Positions 55,072-62,613 of a DNA stretch of 64,000 nucleotides are shown piece after piece. The stretch spans positions 534,881 through 598,880 of the forward strand of contig JAKQTP010000138.1 of assembly GCA_029563035.1 (NCBI GenBank), written 5' to 3'. A model generated the notes under the pieces. It did no database searches, was not told the origin of the DNA, and saw only the letters and a program-made list of their open reading frames with translations. Within the stretch, counting starts at the first letter, position 1. Each line of letters starts with the position of its first letter. The position numbers and the translations under genes are program-made. This DNA is from an archaeon (GTDB lineage: Archaea > Iainarchaeota > Iainarchaeia > CSSED10-239).

Positions 55072-57327
55072 ATGAAAAAAATAAAAAAAGCAACAGTTAG
55101 TTTAACCAAAAAAGAAGTAGTTGATAAACTAAATAAACAACTTAATTCTCCAACTAAATTTATTATTTCACCAATCGATATATCATTATTAAAGAAGAAA
55201 AAAATAAACATTAGTAGATATGCTAAAGATTTACAAAAAGTAAATGCTAATCACACCATTTACTTAGGTTTAAAATACACAATAAAAGATTTAAAGAATG
55301 CTGGATTTACTAACCCAGAATTAAAAAAACTAGGTTTTACTCTTAATGTGCCAAAAAAACCAAAACAAGCAAAACCTAAAGAAAACAAACCAATAAAAGC
55401 AACAGCAAGCCTAACCAAAAAAGAAGTTCTAGAAAAACTAGATAAGCAACTTAATTCTCCAAAAAGATTTATAATTTCACCAATCGATGTATCGTTATTA
55501 AAAAAGAGAAAAATAAATATCCACAGATATGCTAAAGATCTACAAAAAGTAAAAGCTAATCGCACTATATTTTTAGGAATGAAATATACTTATAATGATC
55601 TTAAAAAAGCAGGATTTACTAATGCAGAACTAAATGCTCTAGGTTTTAAAGAAGAAAAAAAGAAAGAACCTAAAAAATCCAAAATAGTTAAGAAAAAGAA
55701 AAAACCATTAAAGCTTTCTGAGTTATTAAGTAAAAAAACGTCTGCAAAGAAATTATTACAATTAGGCTATAACCACACAAGACTAAAGAAAGCAAAATAT
55801 ACAGCTACAAGACTTAAAAAAATGAAATTTAGTTCTAAGTATCTTTTTACTTTAGGCTTTTCTGCTCAAGATTTAAAGAAAGCAAAATACACTTTGGCTG
55901 AGCTTAAAAGAGCAGGCTATTCAGCAAAAGAACTAAAGGATATAGGCTACTCTGCAAAAGACTTATTAAAAGCCAAATTTAGTGAAGATGTTGTCGCATA
56001 TGCACAATATCCTGCAAAAGACCTATATAAACTAAATGTCCCAGTCAAGAAACTAAAAGTTGCTGGCTATAATGCTAAAGAACTAATAGAAGCTGGCTAT
56101 ACTCTTGATGATTTAAAGAAGGCATACACCATTAACGAATTATTACTTGCTGGTTATACTCTTTTAGACCTGATAGATAAAGAAAAAATAAATATTCAAG
56201 ATCTATTTGATGAAGGAATAACAGTTACTGATCTTCTAAGAGAAGGTTTTAGAATAAAAGATTTAGTGCCATTAGGTGTAACCTTAAAGCAATTAAGAGA
56301 GGCGGGAATTTCTGCAAGAGACATGTATAGGGCTGGCTATTCTGTAAGAGATCTAAAAGATGCTGGCTATAAACTAATAGAGATTTTTGAACTAAGAGAT
56401 CTTTTGACAGCAAAAGAGAAAAAAGAAGAATTTAGTTTAGAAGAATTAAGATATCTTAATTATTCTGCTAAAGACTTGCTGTTGTTTGGCTATTCTCCTG
56501 CAGAATTATATTATTCTGGATTTACAACTAGAGAACTATCTCAAGCAGGTCTTTCCTGTGCACAATTAATGGATGCTGGCTGTCCATTATATGAAGTAAA
56601 AATTTGTGGTTGTGAGTTAAGCGAATTTATAGCAAAAGGCTGTTCAGTAAAAGAATTAAAGAAAGCAGGTTTTTCTGCTCTGGAGATTCATTTGGCAGGC
56701 TATAGTTTGTATGATTTAAGAGATGCAGAATTTGATGCTAAAGAGCTTCTTGGTGTCGGGTATTCTGCAGATCAATTCCATAATCTTGGCTTTACAGCAA
56801 GAGAGCTTTATTTTGCTGGCTTTGATCTAAAGGTTATAAAAGATGCAGGATATTTAGCAAAAGAACTTGCAGATCTTGATATCGACGTAACAGAGTTTGC
56901 TAAAGCTGGCTATACAGCTAAAGAAATGAGAGCTGCAAGTTATAGTGCTTATGACTTAAAAAAAGCATATTCTGCAAAAGAGCTTAGAGGCGCAGGCTTT
57001 GATGCAGCATCTTTAAGAGATGCAGGTTATTCTGCAAAAGAGCTACATGATGTTGGCTTTTATCCTAGAGAACTTTACTATGCTGGCTATCCTGCAAAAG
57101 ATGTATGGAAATTAGGTTTAGATGCTAGACAACTAAGAGTAATTAGATATTCTGCAAGAGAATTAAGACCACTTGGCTTTTCTGCAAAAGAATTATATAA
57201 GGCAGGATATAGTCCAGATCAACTTATAAAGGCAGGATATGGTTATAATGAACTAGCAGAATTAGGGATTAATCAAAAAAAACTACAAAAATATGTAAGA
57301 ATTAATTATAAGGGCTTTGTTTTTTGA
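55072..57327 (+). CDS. 751-residue solenoid protein of about 50 decapeptide repeats
   Basis: No signal peptide or membrane segment, so cytoplasmic. The N-terminus has two copies of a ~100-residue unit (residues about 8-100 and 107-197) sharing LTKKEVxxKLxKQLNSP, ISPIDxSLLKKxKIN and AKDLQKV. From about residue 215 to 735 the sequence is a ten-residue repeat with consensus AGYSAKELKD (hydrophobic at positions 3, 7 and small at 1-2). A Cys-rich patch (five Cys, about 500-535) interrupts the middle. Such short repeats form a regular rod, usually for protein binding. Partners unknown. Confidence 0.85.
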   Translation: MKKIKKATVSLTKKEVVDKLNKQLNSPTKFIISPIDISLLKKKKINISRYAKDLQKVNANHTIYLGLKYTIKDLKNAGFTNPELKKLGFTLNVPKKPKQAKPKENKPIKATASLTKKEVLEKLDKQLNSPKRFIISPIDVSLLKKRKINIHRYAKDLQKVKANRTIFLGMKYTYNDLKKAGFTNAELNALGFKEEKKKEPKKSKIVKKKKKPLKLSELLSKKTSAKKLLQLGYNHTRLKKAKYTATRLKKMKFSSKYLFTLGFSAQDLKKAKYTLAELKRAGYSAKELKDIGYSAKDLLKAKFSEDVVAYAQYPAKDLYKLNVPVKKLKVAGYNAKELIEAGYTLDDLKKAYTINELLLAGYTLLDLIDKEKINIQDLFDEGITVTDLLREGFRIKDLVPLGVTLKQLREAGISARDMYRAGYSVRDLKDAGYKLIEIFELRDLLTAKEKKEEFSLEELRYLNYSAKDLLLFGYSPAELYYSGFTTRELSQAGLSCAQLMDAGCPLYEVKICGCELSEFIAKGCSVKELKKAGFSALEIHLAGYSLYDLRDAEFDAKELLGVGYSADQFHNLGFTARELYFAGFDLKVIKDAGYLAKELADLDIDVTEFAKAGYTAKEMRAASYSAYDLKKAYSAKELRGAGFDAASLRDAGYSAKELHDVGFYPRELYYAGYPAKDVWKLGLDARQLRVIRYSARELRPLGFSAKELYKAGYSPDQLIKAGYGYNELAELGINQKKLQKYVRINYKGFVF

Positions 57328-57731
57328 TAGTCTCTTATTTTTTTCTTTTTTTTAACCAATAGAATATATAGTATCTTAATTATTACCACTACTAATGGAA
57401 TAATTAAAGAATCATAAAATGTTTCTGAAGAAATCACTCCAAAACTAAATAATATTGTAGAACCTAATGCCCACCCTATAATATAAAAGATCCCTTCTTT
57501 TAGATATCCTTTAAAAGCCATGTAAACAGACTGTGCAGTTGTTGCAACAAGATAACCATAAGATAAGAAAAGATAAGTTAGCCCTTCTTCCCAAGCATAA
57601 CCAAAAGAAATTTCAATAAATCTAATTAAAAGAGTAATCAATAAAGAAATTGCAGCGCCAACAGTCAATTTCTTAATAACTTTTTTAAAAGAAACAAACA
57701 TCCCTTTGGTTAATTTTTTTGTATTGTTCAT
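57306..57731 (-). CDS. Four-helix membrane protein coupled to dacZ
   Basis: A 141-residue protein with about four membrane helices and a short KKKKK cytoplasmic end. It starts one base after the stop of the diadenylate cyclase gene, so translation is coupled. This makes it a candidate partner of DacZ, for example as an anchor or sensor. It ends 22 bases inside the 3' end of the convergent decapeptide-repeat gene. No family is recognised. Confidence 0.75.
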   Translation of the reverse strand: MNNTKKLTKGMFVSFKKVIKKLTVGAAISLLITLLIRFIEISFGYAWEEGLTYLFLSYGYLVATTAQSVYMAFKGYLKEGIFYIIGWALGSTILFSFGVISSETFYDSLIIPLVVVIIKILYILLVKKKKKIRDYQKTKPL

Positions 57732-57732
57732 T

Positions 57733-58443
57733 TTATTTCTTTTTTGTTTTTTTCTTTTTCTTATTTATTTTCTTTTTAATTTGTTTTGTTTGTTTCTTAA
57801 CAACAAGATGCCCTGTTTTTAAAAAGTCCTGTAGACTTACAATCCCATATTTTGTTACTATCCAAGAGCCAGTAAACACAATTCCTGCAATCCATGGACT
57901 TATTTTTAAAAGTATAGATGCAACTCCTCCAGCAGTAGCTACTTGAAGTTCAGGTTTAGAAAATAGTTCTCCTATTCTTTCAAAAAACATTTTTGATTTC
58001 CCACTTTTAGGATTTATCTCTGCTACCATCTCTCCACTTCTAAAGATTCTTACTTTGCCATCTTCTTCTGAAGAGATTATTGACATAACATTTGGAACAC
58101 TAGAAATTCCCCTTGCTGCAGAATGTCTAGTTCCGTGTCCCAAAAGGATTTTGGTTTTTTTAACCTTTACTCCATAATCTATAATAATACCTGAATTATC
58201 AACAACGATTGCACCATCAAGTTCCAGAAGAGCAAGCAAAAGAGTTTGTGTTTCTTTTCTAAAAATACTTATTTTTCTTTTTGAAAATAAATCTGGATAT
58301 AGTCGTTCATATTTATTTGATATATCTGATTTAGTAATTATAAAAAAAGAGCCTTTTTTTTTGTTTGCCATTTCATTAACCAATTGAGTAACTTGTGAAA
58401 TGACCTTTTTGTTAAAGTTTCCGTTTCTTTTTTTGCGTAACAT
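57733..58443 (-). CDS. dacZ: Diadenylate cyclase (DisA_N domain), membrane-associated
   Basis: A 236-residue protein with the c-di-AMP synthase motifs LDGAIVVD (DGA, 76-78) and HGTRHSAARGIS (GTRHSAA, 104-110). It converts two ATP to cyclic di-AMP, which in archaea controls osmolarity. The C-terminal part has a hydrophobic segment (IAGIVFTGSWIVTKYGIV) and a Lys-rich tail; most archaeal DacZ proteins are soluble with an N-terminal PK-like domain, so this layout is unusual. It is followed by a membrane protein one base away and is divergent from a cation/proton antiporter. Confidence 0.9.
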   Translation of the reverse strand: MLRKKRNGNFNKKVISQVTQLVNEMANKKKGSFFIITKSDISNKYERLYPDLFSKRKISIFRKETQTLLLALLELDGAIVVDNSGIIIDYGVKVKKTKILLGHGTRHSAARGISSVPNVMSIISSEEDGKVRIFRSGEMVAEINPKSGKSKMFFERIGELFSKPELQVATAGGVASILLKISPWIAGIVFTGSWIVTKYGIVSLQDFLKTGHLVVKKQTKQIKKKINKKKKKTKKK

Positions 58444-58554
58444 GTTTTATTTTTCTCCCAACCTCTATATTATATATTTTTAGTTAAGTTTATAAAATAT
58501 TTTACTAATATATATCTTATAAAAATTTAAAAATTAATATATTTCGGTGGAATA

Positions 58555-59793
58555 ATGGTCAATCCTTTGCTTTTTTTATTATTAATTTCAGGAATATTTC
58601 TTCTTGGCTTTTTTGGAAATATCTTTTTTAAGAAAACAAAGATTTCTGATATTTTAATATTAATTATAGTAGGTATGCTTCTTGGGCCTGTATTTCATTT
58701 GATACCAAGTAATATTATCGAATTATTGAAATCTTTTACTCCTATTTTTTCAGCAGTTGCTTTGATTATTTTATTATTTGATGGCGGTTTATGGTTAAAT
58801 TTTAATAGCGTAATAAACGAGATTAAAAATTCGTTTTTATTTACTTTAATTGTATTCTTGTTAACAGCAGGAATTAGTGGTGTTCTTTTACATTATATCT
58901 TTGGGTTTAGTTGGCTTTATGGTTTTTTAACTGGTGCAATAATAGGTGGCACAAGTTCTGCAATTGTTATTCCACTTGCAAGCAAATCAACAGCAACATC
59001 AAAGACCCAAATCATATTAACATTAGAATCTGCAGTGACTGATGTTTTTTGTGTTGTTGCTACCATGACTATTGCTGGCTTAATTATTACCCAAACAATT
59101 AGTACTACCCAAATTGCACAAGGGATATTTTCCGCATTTGCTATTGCTACAGTAATCGGGGTAGTCGGTGGGTTTATTTGGATAAAGGTATTAAGAGATT
59201 ACACAGAGGCAAAGCAATTTGATTATCTTTTGACTTTGGCCTTTTTATTTATATTGTATGTTGCAACAGAATATCTAAATGGCAATGGTTCTTTCTGTGC
59301 CTTGGTGTTTGGTTTGGTGTTGGGTAATTCTTCAACAATATTAAAGGCATTTAATATGAAAGACTACAGCATAAACAAAACAATGGCACATTTTCAAACT
59401 GAAATTTCTTTGCTTATTAAGACTTTTTTCTTTGTGTACATGGGTGTGATTATTGATTTATCTATAATTACCTTAGAAACCACATTAATTGCTCTAGTCA
59501 TTATTTTGGTTTTGCTTTTAGTAAGATTTTTAACAACTAAATTATTATTTTCTAGGCAACTAAGTAAAGATGATCAAAAGATTATTTGTTCGCTTCATGC
59601 TAGAGGACTTGCAGCAGCAGTTTTGGCAACAAGTCTTTTAACTATGGGGCTAGATCCTGTTTTATCAAATAAGATTGTGTCTATTGTTTTTTTAGTAATA
59701 CTTATTACAAATCTTACAACTACAATTTATCTGTATATAGTTGTAAAAGGTATATTAAAGAGAGAGCTTAAAGAAAGAGATCAAATTAGGTAA
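58555..59793 (+). CDS. Cation/proton antiporter (CPA family)
   Basis: A 412-residue protein with about 12 membrane helices. The CPA pattern is seen in LILLIVGMLLGP-like IIVGMLLGPVFH, ALIILLFDGGLWLN, GAIIGGTSSAIVIP and SAVTDVFCVVAT (the conserved Asp in helix 5). It lacks the long cytoplasmic TrkA domain of KefB. Likely substrates are Na+ or K+ against H+. Divergent placement next to dacZ fits the known link between c-di-AMP and potassium/sodium transport, but regulation here is an inference. CGGTGGAATA precedes the ATG. Confidence 0.9.
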   Translation: MVNPLLFLLLISGIFLLGFFGNIFFKKTKISDILILIIVGMLLGPVFHLIPSNIIELLKSFTPIFSAVALIILLFDGGLWLNFNSVINEIKNSFLFTLIVFLLTAGISGVLLHYIFGFSWLYGFLTGAIIGGTSSAIVIPLASKSTATSKTQIILTLESAVTDVFCVVATMTIAGLIITQTISTTQIAQGIFSAFAIATVIGVVGGFIWIKVLRDYTEAKQFDYLLTLAFLFILYVATEYLNGNGSFCALVFGLVLGNSSTILKAFNMKDYSINKTMAHFQTEISLLIKTFFFVYMGVIIDLSIITLETTLIALVIILVLLLVRFLTTKLLFSRQLSKDDQKIICSLHARGLAAAVLATSLLTMGLDPVLSNKIVSIVFLVILITNLTTTIYLYIVVKGILKRELKERDQIR

Positions 59794-59797
59794 TAAT

Positions 59798-61147
59798 ATG
59801 AAATTTACAAGAAAAGGCGTTTCTGAAATTATAACAATTACCATAATCATAGCTATAACTGTAATTCTGACAGGAATGTTTTTGGCTTGGGCAAAAAACT
59901 CTTCCAAAAATAAAATGGATGAGATTAGTGCAGAATTAAGATCTGCGAGTGATTTAGAATGTTTGAATGCAGAGTTTTTTGTTGATTCTTGTACTATCTT
60001 AAATACAACAAAAACTATAAGATTAACAATAATTAATAATTCTAATTTAAAATTATTTAATCTAAATCTTTCAATAAATGGAGACACTAGTGTAGCAGGT
60101 GTTTTTCAAGACAATATTAATCCAGGAGAAATGGCTTTTCTATCAACAGACACAGATTTCAATTTTACAAGAGGAGACCAAAGCACACTTCATGCAATAG
60201 ATATAGACACAATAGATAACATTACTTTAACAAATGGCACCTGCCCAAAAGAGATTTTGGATATTAGTGGATGTACTGTAGTTAATACATTTTGGCCACC
60301 AACTGCAAGTGTTGCTTCTGGAACATATTATGTTGAACAATCTGTTACTCTCTCTGCTGAAAATGGCACAACAATCTACTATACAATAGATGGGTCTACA
60401 CCAACAACAGCAAGCTCTGTTTATTCTAGTGCTATAACAATTCCAGAAGACAGAACAATGACCCTTAAAGCCATAGCTAGTGCAGAGGGTTTTTTAGCAA
60501 GCGATGTAAACACCTGGGTCTATAATGTTACACATAAATTAAATCCTCCAACTGCAACACCACCAGCAGGAACATATTCTGGCGCAACAGAAATTACATT
60601 AGGCTCTAGTGAAGATGCAAATATTTATTATATTGTTACACAAGGTCCCTCAGCAACGCCACCCCTTCCTAATACTCCTTATACTGGACCAATAAAATTA
60701 TCTCCAAGTGAAAATACCCAAAGGGTGATAGCAAGGTGTGTAAAATCAGGTTATGGAGATAGCACAATTTCTTCTTTTGAGTATACTATAAATGATAGCA
60801 GTGAAAGTAGAAATTCTGTAGATTATAATAGGATCAGTGGAGAACTTACAATTACTTTAAATTCTGATATCACTACAGAAGAAGGCATGAAATTTTTAGT
60901 TTATGATAATAATGAAAAATATTTTATACAAACAGATCCAAGTACAACTGCTTCAGAAATGAGCAATGCCGCACCAAGTCCTTATGTGTTAGATAGTAAA
61001 GCATTATCTACAATACAATTTGATACTGAATTATTTTTAACATATTATTCAAAATCAAATATTTCTCACTTTGATATAGTTGGTGGAAAAGGTAATGTTC
61101 TTGCTACAATTCCTGCAAACAACATTTCAGTAATTTCAAAACAATAA
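59798..61147 (+). CDS. Type IV pilin-like surface protein with two chitobiase-type C-terminal domains
   Basis: A 449-residue protein. The class III signal peptide reads RKGVSEI followed by a hydrophobic helix, as in archaeal pilins processed by PibD/EppA. After the pilin-like part (about 10-160), two CHB_HEX_C-like domains follow: PPTASVASGTYY ... YYTIDGSTPTTAS (about 165-245) and PPTATPPAGTYSGA (about 250-330). A C-terminal beta-rich region completes it. These domains occur on carbohydrate-active enzymes and adhesins. It starts five bases after the antiporter and precedes a shorter paralogue, so it may act in attachment. Confidence 0.8.
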   Translation: MKFTRKGVSEIITITIIIAITVILTGMFLAWAKNSSKNKMDEISAELRSASDLECLNAEFFVDSCTILNTTKTIRLTIINNSNLKLFNLNLSINGDTSVAGVFQDNINPGEMAFLSTDTDFNFTRGDQSTLHAIDIDTIDNITLTNGTCPKEILDISGCTVVNTFWPPTASVASGTYYVEQSVTLSAENGTTIYYTIDGSTPTTASSVYSSAITIPEDRTMTLKAIASAEGFLASDVNTWVYNVTHKLNPPTATPPAGTYSGATEITLGSSEDANIYYIVTQGPSATPPLPNTPYTGPIKLSPSENTQRVIARCVKSGYGDSTISSFEYTINDSSESRNSVDYNRISGELTITLNSDITTEEGMKFLVYDNNEKYFIQTDPSTTASEMSNAAPSPYVLDSKALSTIQFDTELFLTYYSKSNISHFDIVGGKGNVLATIPANNISVISKQ

Positions 61148-61158
61148 TGGAGAAATAA

Positions 61159-61638
61159 ATGAATCAAAAAGGAGCATCTGCAATATTAGTAACATCTTTA
61201 ATAATTGTAGTTGTGGTCATTTTATCTGTTATCTTCTTTGCTTGGAGCAAAAACTATTCTAAAGAGCAAATGGATGTTACTTCTGGCCAACTAAAGCAAG
61301 CAAGCGATCTTTCTTGTATTAATGCTAACTTTAAAATTACTTCTTGTAATATTGATTCAGATACAAAAACAATAAATTTTGTTTTTGTAAATAACTCTAA
61401 TCTGAAGATATTTAATCTTGTTTTAACAATACATGCAAATGAAACTATTATTTCAGGTGCCTTTGAAAAAGTCATAGATTCGGGGGAAATAACAAGTCTT
61501 TCAACAGCTACAGATTTCACATATGTCAAAGGAGAAGTAGAACATCAAAGTATAGATGTTGCTACAATAACAGACATAATTTTAACAAACGGAACATGCC
61601 CAAAGAAGGTATTTACTTTAGATTGCGAAATTGTATAA
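61159..61638 (+). CDS. Short type IV pilin-like protein (paralogue of the preceding gene)
   Basis: A 159-residue protein with a class III signal peptide (QKGASAI then a hydrophobic helix). It aligns over its whole length with the N-terminal half of the preceding gene: FFAWSKNYSKEQMD, ASDLSCINANF, VNNSNLKIFNLVLTI, DSGEITSLSTATDF and TDIILTNGTCPK. It lacks the chitobiase-like domains, so it may be the bulk pilin subunit while the longer protein is a tip or adhesin. GGAGAAATAA precedes the ATG, 11 bases after the previous stop. Confidence 0.8.
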   Translation: MNQKGASAILVTSLIIVVVVILSVIFFAWSKNYSKEQMDVTSGQLKQASDLSCINANFKITSCNIDSDTKTINFVFVNNSNLKIFNLVLTIHANETIISGAFEKVIDSGEITSLSTATDFTYVKGEVEHQSIDVATITDIILTNGTCPKKVFTLDCEIV

Positions 61639-61677
61639 TTTATAAATATTTTGTTCTTTAATAATTTCAGTGATAAA

Positions 61678-62613
61678 ATGAAAAATAAGTGGTTTTTATT
61701 TGGTATATTTGTATTTTTAGCCTCTAATATCTATGCTTATAATACAGATTATAACAATGAGTTTTATTATGGGGAAGTAATAGATATTGGTATTTCTGAT
61801 ATTAGTAATCCTAACATAGAATATATAAATATAAGAATAAATACAGATTTTGAAACCCTTTTAGATAATAATTACACAATAGAAGAAATAACTGAAATTC
61901 CTGTATATCTTGATAACCAAATCTCCTCTAATTTAAAAATAAATTATAAGTTTATGGGTGCTAATGATAGCCTAATAGAAGAAAAAGAATTTCAGATAGA
62001 TATAACAGAAAACACAGATATTGGAGATTTTTATTTATGTAATACAGAAGATTGTAAAAATTCTATACCTGATAATTATGATTTTTGGTTTGATGAAGAA
62101 ATTTTTGTTTTTTCTGATAAAATAAACTATGATAAATTTACATATAATATAACTACTGAAACAGACAAAACAAGCGACAACATAGTGCTTCTAACAGATA
62201 ACAACATCACATTTCCATATAAGATTCTAAACACGACAATCGCTGGGTATGAAAGATATAAATTAACCATAGAAATATTAGATAAAGTTAAAGAGAAAAG
62301 ATATACTCAAAGAATAGATTTTGCTTTATCTGAAATAACAGAAGAAGAAAACAGAAGAATAATGAACCAATTGATAGAAATAAATAGACAAGAAGAAATA
62401 AATGCAAATCAAGAAGAAGATAGTGAAATAATAGAGGAACAACCACCTGTAGATGAGCGACCTTCTTCTGTTCCGATAATTGAAGATTCTGAAAAACCAC
62501 AGAAGATTAATGCTTTTTTAATTATGTTAATTATTATAATTGTTTTAATTATACTAATGATAATCTTTAATAAACCAAAAAAAAATAGACGGACAAGCAG
62601 GAAAAAAAGATGA
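61678..62613 (+). CDS. Secreted protein anchored by a C-terminal helix, unknown function
   Basis: A 311-residue protein with a signal peptide (a Phe/Leu-rich stretch ending NIYAY), an acidic, Asn/Asp/Glu-rich exterior part, an acidic linker (NQEEDSEIIEEQ), and a C-terminal membrane helix followed by a basic tail (KKNRRTSRKKR). It has the same topology as the gene at 525-1451. The frame extends upstream to 61651, but GTGAT at 61670-61674 indicates ATG 61678. It shares ATGA with the next gene. Confidence 0.75.
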   Translation: MKNKWFLFGIFVFLASNIYAYNTDYNNEFYYGEVIDIGISDISNPNIEYINIRINTDFETLLDNNYTIEEITEIPVYLDNQISSNLKINYKFMGANDSLIEEKEFQIDITENTDIGDFYLCNTEDCKNSIPDNYDFWFDEEIFVFSDKINYDKFTYNITTETDKTSDNIVLLTDNNITFPYKILNTTIAGYERYKLTIEILDKVKEKRYTQRIDFALSEITEEENRRIMNQLIEINRQEEINANQEEDSEIIEEQPPVDERPSSVPIIEDSEKPQKINAFLIMLIIIIVLIILMIIFNKPKKNRRTSRKKR

